Of a stretch of DNA of 64,000 nt, positions 20,423-30,787 are shown piece after piece. Source of the stretch: Ustilago trichophora (taxonomy: Eukaryota > Basidiomycota > Ustilaginomycetes > Ustilaginales > Ustilaginaceae); assembly GCA_900323505.1 (NCBI GenBank), contig OOIN01000007.1:1426001-1490000 (forward strand). The letters are read 5' to 3'. The notes beneath the pieces were generated by a model. The model saw nothing but the letters and a program-made list of their open reading frames with translations, was not told the origin of the DNA and did not search any database. The translations under genes and the position numbers were made by a program. Position 1 is the first letter of the stretch, and each line of letters begins with the position of its first letter.

Positions 20423-21685
20423 ATGTCGTACGCCTTCCAGAGTCCCAGAGCCCAAGTCTCTTCCTCCTTACCCTCTACCAACTATCCTCATCACGATCCT
20501 TACTCTGCCAACTCGCAGCAGCACTACGATCCATACTCTGCTCAATATCCAGATCAGGACCACGCAGATTACGCTTCCCGCGGCGCACCTTCGAATCACT
20601 ACGGCGATCAAGCGGGCGATAGCTACGACGACAATCCATCGCGTGGACTGCACAGAGAGCGAGACAACGACCAGGACTACACCAACTACGCCGACACTCG
20701 TGCTGGCGCTGGGGACCTCCATCACCCATACAACGACAACACCAACAACATGACCTCCGAAAAGGCCGACTATGGCAGCCCGTACGCCGCCAAGCGTGCG
20801 AGTGGCAACAGCATCTGGACCAAGGATGACAAGCGGGCGCTCGCTTCACGCAGTGTTCCCGCCAAGATCTGCCGAGTCTTGATCGGAAACATCATCCTGG
20901 CTGTCATCTTGATCGTCTCGATCATCTGCCTAATCGTCATGTTCCTTCGCCCTCCTAACGTCGCCATCTCGGGTGTCAGCGTACCCAGTCAGAATGGCGT
21001 ATCGTACCAGAACGGCGCTTTCGCCTTCAACGTCAGTGTAGACATCTCGGTCAGCAACCCCAACTCGATCTCGGCTAATATCAAGAAGCTCAAAGCCACC
21101 GCATACGATTCGCAGGATCAGTCTACAGCATTGGGACACGGTCTGGTTGAGAACCAAAAGATCCAGCCCAACGCCAACACCACCGTCGTCTTCCCCTTCC
21201 AGATCAAGTACGACCAGAGCCAGGACACGGATCTGAGCATCATTCGCAACATTGCTTCGGATTGCGGTCTTAATCTTTTTGGCGGATCAAGCAGCGGATC
21301 GGGTGACCTGAGCTTCCTGTTCAAGGTCGAGGTGGACGTTGAGGTGCTCAGTATCACTGTGCCGGTCAACATCAACAGAAATGTTTCGTTCGCGTGCCCG
21401 TTGAGCGGATCGAGCCTGCAAGGCATCCTCAGCGGTTTGGGCAGTGCTTTGACTGGTGCAGGTCGTCGTTCTTTGAGAGCCGGCGAGGACGAAAGCGTGG
21501 CAGCAGCACTGGTACGCAGACAGCTCGCCAAAGCAGACGTTGTTGACATGGCAACGTTTGAGCGCGACGTGAGTCCCGTCGAACTGGTAGCAGCTGCGGC
21601 GGATGGGCTGGTGAGGCGTTATTCGCCTTTGTTTGGCTCTGCAGAGAGCAAGCGCTCGCTTGCTGACGTGCACGATGCTCTCTAA
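20423..21685 (+). CDS. LEA2-like single-pass membrane protein
   Basis: The start at 20423 (MSYAFQSPRAQ) gives 420 residues; an in-frame ATG ten codons upstream is less likely. The first 150 residues are hydrophilic and rich in Tyr, Asp, His and Asn. One membrane span follows at about 154-180 (ILAVILIVSIICLIVMFL), ending in Arg-Pro-Pro. The outer or lumenal part holds a beta-rich domain of about 130 residues with FNVSVDISVSNPNSISANI near 200, the pattern of the LEA2/WHy (late embryogenesis abundant 14) domain. Similar fungal proteins sit in the vacuole or plasma membrane and their role is poorly known. The C-terminal 80 residues contain several dibasic or Arg-rich sites (GRRSLRAGED, LVRRQLAKA, LVRRYSPL), which kexin could cut if that end is lumenal; that is only inference. 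Confidence 0.7.
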   Translation: MSYAFQSPRAQVSSSLPSTNYPHHDPYSANSQQHYDPYSAQYPDQDHADYASRGAPSNHYGDQAGDSYDDNPSRGLHRERDNDQDYTNYADTRAGAGDLHHPYNDNTNNMTSEKADYGSPYAAKRASGNSIWTKDDKRALASRSVPAKICRVLIGNIILAVILIVSIICLIVMFLRPPNVAISGVSVPSQNGVSYQNGAFAFNVSVDISVSNPNSISANIKKLKATAYDSQDQSTALGHGLVENQKIQPNANTTVVFPFQIKYDQSQDTDLSIIRNIASDCGLNLFGGSSSGSGDLSFLFKVEVDVEVLSITVPVNINRNVSFACPLSGSSLQGILSGLGSALTGAGRRSLRAGEDESVAAALVRRQLAKADVVDMATFERDVSPVELVAAAADGLVRRYSPLFGSAESKRSLADVHDAL

Positions 21686-22928
21686 AGCGTGTGTTGGAAA
21701 CTGTTGTAGCTTAGTTGGGCGAACTCTGGGACGTTGCGCCATATTCTGAAATCGCTCGCTCACGAGCGGATCCACTCTCTTTGGAGACTCTTTCTTCTTA
21801 TTTGTATTGATTCTCTCGCAATGCTTTGCATGGACATTTTCTCATCCTTCCGTCTATAAATGTCTGCTCACTATGGGTGGGGTTAGTCACACAATTGGTA
21901 AGTCTGTAGTGAAAGGTGAACAAGCACCCTGGTTTATGAGTAAGAGCGCCTTTGAATGTCGATGGCGCTGTTGTATGAGCCGGTTTGCCGATCACACGAG
22001 ATCGACGCTGTCGCAGAGTGTGTCGATCTCATCATCGAAGGAATTGTGTGTTGTTTGATTGAGTGTTGTGCGAGTGCAGTGTGTAACTAAGTTACTGTGT
22101 GGTGTGGCGAACGATGAGGATCCGATGCGGGGACCCTTGCATACAGCAGCAGCAGCAACACGCACACAAAAAGCACAAGCCAGCGCAGCACAGCACAACA
22201 GTGCACAGAGAGAGGCGTGAAATTCAAGACAGCTCACTCTAGTGGCTCTGGCTGAATGGCTGCAAAAGAGACTGACTCTGTGCAAGGAAACGCGCAGAGT
22301 GCATGCGAGAGTCAGAGTGGCGCGCGTGCTGGCTGGGAAAGCAAATGTCACACAGCCAATCAAGCTTTAATCCAATTTCAGCGACACTTCCTTCCTGCCA
22401 CGCCCACACACACATCACACAGACGACCCTGGCTCATTAGGTGTCACACACGCCAAGACGCTCGTCCCAACACTTTGAGCACACAGCACACCGCACACAC
22501 TTCCTGCCACCTTCGCTTCCTTCATCAACATCATCGCAAGTGGATACGATCGGTTTTGGACAAAGTGCTGCTCGCCTTTACACAAGAGGTGCAGATCGGG
22601 TTACCGCTCTCTACTCCTGCGGTCATCTCAACAACGACATTCTTTCGGCTGCTCGCTTTTTCTCCCTCTCCGATGCTTTAGAGATCTTGGCCTCTTCCTT
22701 TCCTTTTCTCTTCATCTCCTCAACGGCACCTTCCGAACCTTTCCCCCTTTTGATTTGTCGAGGGGCTGCTTCCACCAACGCGGCGTCTTGCTCTACCTTC
22801 TGCCTCTGTCCTTTCCTGACCTATCGCTCTCTTCGGCTTCAATCGCAGTCTGATCATATCGGCATCCTCGGATCTTTTGGCTGTCTCATTCATATCACTT
22901 TAACCCCAGCGTCAACCCGACTACAGCG
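21686..22928. other. Intergenic region upstream of the kexin gene
   Basis: These 1.2 kb show no credible gene. There is a CAG/CA-rich simple stretch at about 22143-22215, followed by the pyrimidine-rich leader of the kexin gene from about 22600. Confidence 0.55.
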
Positions 22929-25900
22929 ATGAAGGCCATCAAGCTCTCCAGCGCCCTCTCGCTGCTCCTCAGCCGCATCTTGGCCGTCGCCTCTGCTCAG
23001 CCACAAGTCTATGCCAATGCCTCGCTTGCTGCCGGAAGTTGCTCTGATGCACAACCAGCACAAGCTCCCTATCTGCACCGGCGCTCAGCTCACAACGCCT
23101 GGGCTCATCAAAAGCGAACCGTCCCCCTTCCTGCCAAGCGATCCTACGACACGCACCACTACTACGTCGTCGAGGTGCACGCGCGTGCAGGTCAAGATGT
23201 CGATCCTCGTCATGTGGCAGAAGCGCTTGGCGCCGAATTTGTGGAGAGGGCGGGAGAGCTGCAGAATCACTGGCTAATTCGTTCCGAGAAGCCCGTTCCA
23301 GAGTTGACCGAGCTAATCGAGAAGCGTCATGCCTCCTCGTCTGGCTCCTCATCAGCTGCATCATTCCCGCGACCTGATGTCCCAGAACACCAAGATCCCA
23401 TCCTGCAGCGATGGAATCACATTCAACGCTCGGTTCGCGAACCTGGTTTCAGCACAAAGCACAGTCTCTCCAAGCGCCAGCACGCTGCCGCGCTCTCAAT
23501 AAAGGCTGTCGAACGCCAACAAGTCAGGCGGCGACACAAGCGCAATATCATCTACAATCCGACAGAGATGCCGCACATCTACCCTGAGGTCCGCGACCCT
23601 GTTCCAGCACCTGACGCATGGCCATTTCATGTGAGGTCGGCGCATCCTTCCCCGCGCCCACCCGTCATTCCTACTGCAAAAACGGCCGAGATGATGTCCA
23701 AATTTGACATCAAGGACCCCATTTTCAACGACCAATGGCATCTCGCCAACAACCGCAAGCTTGGTAATGATCTCAATGTCACCGCCGTGTGGGATCAGGA
23801 GATCTTGGGCAAAGGCATCACAGTCTGTCTGATCGACGATGGTCTTGACATGCACAGTCCCGATCTCAAGGAAAATTTCTACGCTCCAGGCAGTTACGAT
23901 TTCAACTCGCACACCGAGCTTCCCGAGCCTCGCGAGAGCGATGATCAACACGGCACGCGATGTGCCGGTGAGATTGCTGCCGTCAAGAACGACGTCTGCG
24001 GTGTCGGTGTCGCTTACCAAGCCAAGGTCTCGGGTGTCCGCATCCTTTCGGGCCCCATCTCGGATGTGGATGAGGCTGCTTCGCTCAACTATGCTTACCA
24101 GGAGAACGACATCTACAGCTGCAGTTGGGGTCCTCCCGACGACGGTCGCAGCATGGATGCCCCTAAGGGTCTCATTGCCAAAGCCATGCTCAACGGTGTG
24201 CAGAACGGACGTGACGGCAAGGGAAGCATCTTTGTCTTTGCCGGCGGCAACGGAGGTGCTTCCGATGACCAATGCAACTTTGACGGATACACCAACTCGA
24301 TCTACTCGATGACCATCGCAGCTGTCGATCGCGAGGGCCAACATCCTTGGTATTCGGAGATGTGCTCGGCCATCATTGCCACCAGCTGGAGTTCGGGTAG
24401 TGGAGACCACATTCACACCACCGACGTTGCATGGAACGGCGTCAACCGTTGCACTGCTTCGCATGGTGGTACCAGTGCCGCTGCCCCCTTAGCTGCTGGT
24501 GTGATTGCGCTCGGCCTCAGCATCCGACCCGAGCTCACATGGCGTGATGTGCAGCACATTGCTGTTCGCAGTGCTGTCAAGTTCAATCCTGAAGACCCAG
24601 ACTGGCAGCAGACCCAAGCAGGTCGTCATTTCAACCACAAGTATGGCTACGGTCTTATCGACGCGTATCAGTTTGTTGAAGAGACCAAACGCCACAAGCT
24701 CGTCAATCCCCAGGCATGGTACGAGTCGCCCAACATCACTTTGCCGGCTACTGAGACGCTCATCACAGAGTCGGGCACCGAGTCCAAATTCCTCATCACC
24801 GAGGATCAGCTCAAGAAGGCCAACTTGGCCTCACTCGAGCACGTCACTGTTCGGGTTTGGATCACGCACCAGCGACGTGGTGATGTCAACGTCGAGCTTA
24901 TCTCGCCCCACGGCACCAAGTCGGCATTGGCCAGGTCGAGACGATACGACGACGCCATGACTGGTTTCCCCGGTTGGTCGTTCATGACTCTCAAACATTG
25001 GGATGAGTCCCCAATCGGCGAGTGGAAGCTGCGTGTCTTTGACCCGGCTCACCCGAACAAGGTGGGCAATCTGTATGCATGGAGCATGTCTCTGTGGGGT
25101 GCATCCATCGACCCCACAAAAGCGGTGCCCTGGAACTTCCCCGAGGACTCGGTCGAGTATCACGAGACTCTCGCTGCCGCTCCCGACACTACCATCATCA
25201 AGCTTCCTCCTACCCCTACATCCTCTGCCAAGCTCAAGAAGCCTACCGACCACCTTCCCTCCGACCACGGCTCAGCTGAAGGAGAGTCGCACATCGATTT
25301 CACCAACCACAATGGCAGCGTTCCCATCGCTGTTCAGCCCGAAGCCGACACGGGCTACATTTCGGGGCTGAAGAAGAACAGTACTTGGGTGGTCATCGCC
25401 GGTGGACTGGTGGTCATCTTTGCCGGATCGCTGGCGGCGTTCTTTGTTATGAGGAAACGCAAGATGGGACATGGCTCTGGTGGCGGAGGCGGTCGTGGCG
25501 ATGGAGGTGGATATGAGTCTTTGGCAAATGACGAAGAGGTGGCGATGGGAGAATTGGACGACGATGCAAGAGCTTCTCGTCGCGGTGAAAAGTCGCGCAG
25601 GACCAAAGAGCTGTACGATGCCTTTGCTGAGGGTTCGGATGATGATGATGACGACTTGGATCAGCGCGCTGGTGCATCAGGTGGACATGACACTCGGGGA
25701 TTGCTCGGCCGACGTGGAACAGGAGCCGACGAGCCGTACCGGGACGACATTGACGATGATGAGAATGGCGATGGCCGATTTGCACTGCACGACGACGAAG
25801 CTGAAGAGGACGAGGAGGGCGAAAGCACGCTTGCGTCTGCCACCGGCGATGCTGAGAGCGGGGAGAAAAAGTCTGCGGCCACAGGTGCCATTGTTGACAT

Positions 25901-26027
25901 TGACGACGACTTTGATGAACGAGAAGACCGTCGATCTGGCGGTTCTGGCTCGGGCTCTGGTGGAGATGGCAGCTGGCAGGACGCAGCCGAGGGGAGAGAT
26001 CTGATCGCCGGTCTCGGTCAAAAGTAG
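22929..26027 (+). CDS. KEX2: Kexin-type proprotein convertase
   Basis: This 1032-residue protease of the late Golgi cuts secreted precursors after Lys-Arg or Arg-Arg. In order: a signal peptide (about 1-23); a propeptide ending near the basic run RRRHKR (about 200-205), a likely self-cleavage site; the subtilisin-like domain with Asp303 (LIDDGLD), His341 (DDQHGTRCAGE), oxyanion Asn441 (FAGGNGG) and Ser516 (SHGGTSAAAP); a P domain at about 600-735; a membrane span at about 818-840 followed by RKRKMG; and a cytosolic tail of about 190 residues. All four key residues are present, so the enzyme should be active. It is longer than yeast Kex2 (814 residues), mainly because of the extended propeptide and the very acidic tail with several Asp/Glu runs. 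Single exon. Confidence 0.96.
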   Translation: MKAIKLSSALSLLLSRILAVASAQPQVYANASLAAGSCSDAQPAQAPYLHRRSAHNAWAHQKRTVPLPAKRSYDTHHYYVVEVHARAGQDVDPRHVAEALGAEFVERAGELQNHWLIRSEKPVPELTELIEKRHASSSGSSSAASFPRPDVPEHQDPILQRWNHIQRSVREPGFSTKHSLSKRQHAAALSIKAVERQQVRRRHKRNIIYNPTEMPHIYPEVRDPVPAPDAWPFHVRSAHPSPRPPVIPTAKTAEMMSKFDIKDPIFNDQWHLANNRKLGNDLNVTAVWDQEILGKGITVCLIDDGLDMHSPDLKENFYAPGSYDFNSHTELPEPRESDDQHGTRCAGEIAAVKNDVCGVGVAYQAKVSGVRILSGPISDVDEAASLNYAYQENDIYSCSWGPPDDGRSMDAPKGLIAKAMLNGVQNGRDGKGSIFVFAGGNGGASDDQCNFDGYTNSIYSMTIAAVDREGQHPWYSEMCSAIIATSWSSGSGDHIHTTDVAWNGVNRCTASHGGTSAAAPLAAGVIALGLSIRPELTWRDVQHIAVRSAVKFNPEDPDWQQTQAGRHFNHKYGYGLIDAYQFVEETKRHKLVNPQAWYESPNITLPATETLITESGTESKFLITEDQLKKANLASLEHVTVRVWITHQRRGDVNVELISPHGTKSALARSRRYDDAMTGFPGWSFMTLKHWDESPIGEWKLRVFDPAHPNKVGNLYAWSMSLWGASIDPTKAVPWNFPEDSVEYHETLAAAPDTTIIKLPPTPTSSAKLKKPTDHLPSDHGSAEGESHIDFTNHNGSVPIAVQPEADTGYISGLKKNSTWVVIAGGLVVIFAGSLAAFFVMRKRKMGHGSGGGGGRGDGGGYESLANDEEVAMGELDDDARASRRGEKSRRTKELYDAFAEGSDDDDDDLDQRAGASGGHDTRGLLGRRGTGADEPYRDDIDDDENGDGRFALHDDEAEEDEEGESTLASATGDAESGEKKSAATGAIVDIDDDFDEREDRRSGGSGSGSGGDGSWQDAAEGRDLIAGLGQK

Positions 26028-28208
26028 CAGCAAAAGATCATCACATGAAGAAGACTATTGCCCACTCATCATTATCTATATCTGCTATCGTTGAGATGGT
26101 TGTCGCAATCGCATATTGTCCTTGTTCTCTCTGCGCAGCAGACTTGAGGTCGAGTTGTGTTATGTGAGTAAGAGTCCTGGAGTGGATCACAGATTGGCTC
26201 GTGAATGGATCGGGTGTGTGGATCTGGTAAGCGTCTGAATCTGATTCGCTCTTGCCCGATGGTTTCTTTTTCAGGAGTGCATCTAAAAATAGCATCCGCG
26301 CCTATTCACAGCTGCTCAGCGGCTTTTGTCGTGTGAGGTGTGCGGATTGTTCAGCGAAAGACCTTCAGTTGCTAAGTCGTTCCGAGTATGCGATGTGTTT
26401 GTGCCGACCTGTATCAGCAAAACTCAGAAGGCTAGAGTGGATAGCATTGCCAAGGCAAGAGCCGGGTTGCAAGGTTTGGTCGGAGCCCGACGCCAAAAGT
26501 GGTTGCAAGATTTGGGGAGGCATTGAATATTCCCCGACGGAGCGAATGACGTCCTCATGCATCTACCTATTCCGCTTGCAGATTTCAGGATTCCCGCTGC
26601 AGATACTCAGGCATGAACCGGATACAGACAGCGTCGGCATTTGCTTGCTTTTCTCGAGACTGCTTCGTCTATTTGGTCCTTGCAGATCCGAGAACTTGGT
26701 CTCCAGCCAGGCTATGGCTGCACGGGGATCGGTGGGAACACAACGCAAATCCACACGCTCTCTTTCTGAGCGAAAGAATGTTGGTCTCACCACTACACAA
26801 GGTTGGCACAAAGAAAGCAAGGTTGGCACCGGAGACGAGCAAGGTGGCTTTTGAATGATGCAAGACTTCATTTCTCGAGAAAATACAGTCAGGAGGTGGG
26901 ATTTGGTGGATGAGATGGGTTGCAAACAAGACCACTGTTGGGTGGGGATGGTGGAGACTTCGCATCGACTTCAATAGGGTGAACACAAAAAATTTTCTGT
27001 GCACGGTAGCCGGAAGGCTGCAAGGAGAGGCAAGGGCAGGGAAGGGTGGGAATGGGAACGATGTTTCTATGATTGGAAACAAAATAAAAAACCATTCAGA
27101 ATCGTCGTCTTGCCGCATCCACCTGTTCATGCGGCATGGTTTGTGCAATTGCGGAACTCAGACACTATCGGGAGAGTGAACTGGAGGATGGTGTGCGAGC
27201 GTAACCTTGTGTCTCGCTTGTCTGTACAGCACAGAGCAGTCGAGAGCCAAGAAGCGGGCCGAAGAGTGGTGGTGGCGGAGGCGGGGAGTGAAAAGTGAGT
27301 GGGTGTGAACTGCGCGATCTGGCGCCACTTGGATGTATGCATCGTGAAGCGGGTATGAGACATTGGCATGTGTCCTCGCCGTACGCTCCCAGCCAGCACC
27401 ACATCTCACACGGTCCCGTTAGGTGGCCAAAGTGTCAGATGATGATGAACAGATCAGTTTGACAGATTTTTAAGTCCCGCCGTTTGGCCCATGACGGAGA
27501 GTGTGAGCGGGCGTCTGAGAGTGTGAGCAAAGAGGGAGGGATTTCTTTGGTGTGCGGAGTTTGACCTGTCAAGAGAAGAGTTTTGCACCAAAAGTGCGTG
27601 TTGAGGTAATCCTAGCCAACCTGCTTTCTCTCTCACGCTCTAGTGGACTGTGATGCGCCCACATCGACAGCCCTTGCAGTAGTTGCCGGCAGTGTGAGTG
27701 CAAAAGTACCCTACGTTTGGCATTGGTGTAGCTTTTTTTGGCCCTATTGGCTCCACTTGCTTGCCAGATCTGGCAGTTCCTTCCTCAAGGCAAAAGTCGG
27801 CAATGTGAGAGGAAACGTCTGATCTCCGCTGCTTGCACTTTCTAAGTCTGGAAACAGTTCCGTACCACATCGTAACCTCGCTTAGCCCAGCAGTCACAGT
27901 AGCGGCAGAATCGTTTACGCCGAATCCAAACGCCATTCCAGCATCATCTGCTCTCCCAAGCTTCTGCTCGCAGGAAGCGCCTCTTAAGGATCACTCCAGT
28001 CTGGCTGCATCACATATTGTCTTCCATCCACAACGATCTACCTTCTGATCCCCCTTCACCTTCACATTGGATCAGCAACAACTAGGACAAGTCTACAGGA
28101 GATACCAACCTGCCGTGCATCTCTCTTAACCCTGCTACACCTTTTTCCGACACGAAGGAATTTCTCACAGTTCCACAGACACCGAAAGGTAGCATCAGGA
28201 TCGCAACA
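26028..28208. other. Intergenic region between the kexin and aquaporin genes
   Basis: In these 2.2 kb I find no supportable gene. A 200-codon open frame at 26252-26854 has no recognisable domain and biased composition. The right-hand part (from about 27640) is the aquaporin promoter and leader. Confidence 0.55.
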
Positions 28209-29942
28209 ATGTCGACCTCTGGCGAAAAGCAGATTTCGCCTACTACAAACTTGAGTAAGTTGTTTTCGCTCCCTACTATTCGGCCAGCCTGGCATTGTTG
28301 TTGAGCGGCTTCAGGCTTCCTGCACGAGGCACTCATGGTCAGCAGTCTTCGCGGCTCAGCTTCGGAAGCATGCTTTACGGTTCTGGACGGGGAGGCGGGA
28401 TGTTCGTGATAGATTAGAGCCGGTTCATTTATGAGTCAAGCGCTAGACAGGCGGATTGGGAATAAACACTGCCTGCTCAGCAAAACACATATTGACCAGC
28501 AGACTGACGAAATCCAATTCATTTGTTGTCTTTCTTTCGGAATAGCCAACCCAGAGCTCCCCGCTGCTGGAACAGGCGTCTACAGCGACGCTCAAAAGCG
28601 TACGGAAGGTCCCCGTTCCTCCTCTGGTACAGCCGTTGGCTATGGTCACTCGTACAACCACGGCGGCTCACCTACTCACGAGCACCAGCACGGCGGGCTT
28701 GCCACAGCACCCACTGGCGCCCCCGTAACCACTGGCGATGGAAACCCTCGGCAGATGGTGGCTCAACCCTCGATCTTCTCCCTCGGATCCGGTCCAGAGG
28801 GACATGGCGTCACGGAGCAACCTACGATGCTTGAACGTCGAGAGAGCATCATTATCGAAGAGCAACTCCCTGATTTCATGAAAGTGAATGAAGGCGAGCA
28901 CAAGCACCGCCACCACTACCGTGCCGCGCTCCGTCGTCGTCTCGAGATCAAGAACAACTTGATTGCCTTTGTCTCCGAATTTGTCGGAACGGTCCTCTTC
29001 CTTTTCTTCGCCTTTGGTATCGCTACCGAGGCTACGAATGCCCGTGCTTCTAGCCAGAACAATGGCCAGGCAACTTCGCTCAGTCAGAACGCCCCACCTG
29101 ATACCAGCGCTTTGCTTTACAGCTCGCTTGGTTTCGGTTTCTCGCTTGCGGTCAACGCTTGGACTTTCTACCGTGTTTCCGGTGGTCTTTTCAACCCTGC
29201 CGTCACCCTCGCACTCTTCTTGACTGGCACTCTTGGTTGGTTCCAGCTGATCCACCTCACAATTGCCCAATTTGTTGGTGGTATTGCTGCTGCTGCACTC
29301 GCGTCGGGCATCCTCCCTGGTCAAATCAACGCCCGCACAACTCTCGCCAACGGAACTAACGTTGCACAAGGGTTCTGGCTTGAATTTTTTTTGACATGCC
29401 AGCTTATCCTTGCTATCTTCCTGTTGGCAGCAGAGAAGCATCGCGGTACCTTCCTTGCTCCCGTCGGAATCGGTCTTGCCCTCTTCCTTGCCGAACTTTT
29501 GGGCACAAACTACACTGGAGGTTCTCTTAACCCAGCCCGAACTCTCGGTCCCAACGTCATTCTCGGTATCTTTGAGTCCTACGACTGGATCTACTTCATC
29601 GCCCCGTACTCAGCCGCCATCCTCACCGCCGGATTTTACCAGTTGCTCAAGTACTTCCAGTACGAATCTGCCAACATTGGTCAGGATGCCGATGACAGCA
29701 AGCAAGTCTTCAAGGACGCACATGGAAATGTTGTTGGTGTTCTCGAGACCATGGCTGCATCCGAGTTCTCGTTCGTTAAGCAGGCCGCTATGCCATCCGA
29801 GAACGAGGGCACGGTTGTGTCTAACGGCTCGCAGCAACACGGTTTGACCAGCGCGGGCATGGTAAAGAAGGCTAGGGAGGACCAGGAGAAGGCGGCCGCG
29901 ATCAACCTGGCCCCTTCGGAGGTCAACAACAACATCGCATGA
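28209..29942 (+). CDS. Aquaporin (MIP family), two exons
   Basis: Exons are 28209-28254 (MSTSGEKQISPTTNL plus one base) and 28546-29942; the 291-bp intron has a GTAAGT donor and a GAATAG acceptor, and the join restores Thr-Asn-Pro-Glu in frame. The product is 480 residues: a hydrophilic N-terminus of about 185 residues, then six membrane spans. Both half-helix motifs are present: FNPAVTLALF and GGSLNPARTLGP. The second motif, with Thr/Leu rather than Asp after NPAR, resembles orthodox water channels (Aqy type) more than glycerol facilitators, which usually carry NPARD. The long N-terminus could be regulatory. Without the intron the frame can be read from 28431, but that stretch lacks a sensible start. 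Confidence 0.88.
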
Positions 29943-30787
29943 TCGACATCCATTCCTTCGACCATTACACAACGTCTCGTCGTGAGTCGTCGATAGATCA
30001 TGTGTATCGGGCACGATGCGCATTTCACATCAACATTTTTTTTTTTTTTAAAAATCCTTTTATTTCATTTTAATTCACTATCTGACAGCAACGCCACCTA
30101 CTCGTGCATGCTTGTTATACTTCATCTCCCGCATTCTGCACACAAAACAAAGCCGCTCATGCTCTATGTAACTAAGTTTATCTCAACTGCTGTTACTTTT
30201 TTGGTCTCGTCTAATCTACACATTGTTGCTACAATCTTGGAATTGTGCTCTTTTGATCATCAGAAGCTCTATCTCGGCCAAAAATGTGCTGAATGAGGAG
30301 CAAACCTGTCTGAAAAGCTTCCGTCACAAGATGTGATGCTTGTGGATAATGCATGCAGGAAAGATTGGCATCAAAAGCACACAGTGGGGCGGACAGATGA
30401 TGGGTGCTAGAGTATATGCCAAAAACAACTACAAAGTAATAATAATAATAATACAGTCGGGTTCAATACTGCCCCGTATCTTACCCGATTTGATTTGCTG
30501 ACTAGCACACCTAATGCCCCAACACCCCCGTCATGCACAGATATTCATCTCGTGACGCAGAAACGACATGTCTTCATTTCTCACTCGCTTTCTCTGTGAA
30601 CAGTTATGAATCCACGAATTCGGTTCGTATGAGACCATCTGAATTTGCAACCATCTGAATTTGCAACCATCTGAATTTGCAATACACTCTCGGGAGACAT
30701 TCTTCACAGTTTCGCCTGAGTGACAATGAATGATGCGTTATATTCGTATTGCATACGTGGAATGACTAGACTTTACTCCAGCCTCTG
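29943..30787. other. Convergent 3' intergenic region with a 16-bp tandem repeat
   Basis: These 845 bp separate the stop codons of the aquaporin and Cft2 genes. They are AT-richer than the rest, with T- and A-rich runs near 30040 and an AAT repeat near 30440, fitting two poly(A) regions. A perfect 3 x 16 bp repeat lies at 30635-30682. Confidence 0.6.
30635..30682. repeat. Perfect tandem repeat, 3 x 16 bp
   Basis: The unit CCATCTGAATTTGCAA occurs three times head to tail without a mismatch, about 105 bp past the stop of the minus-strand Cft2 gene. Confidence 0.95.

Noticed and set aside
26252..26854. 200-codon open frame between the kexin and aquaporin genes
   Set aside because: No signal peptide, domain or codon use like the neighbours; Cys and Arg content looks random.
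28209..29942. Aquaglyceroporin
   Set aside because: The second motif reads NPARTLGP rather than NPARD, which points to a water-type channel; transport tests could still show otherwise.
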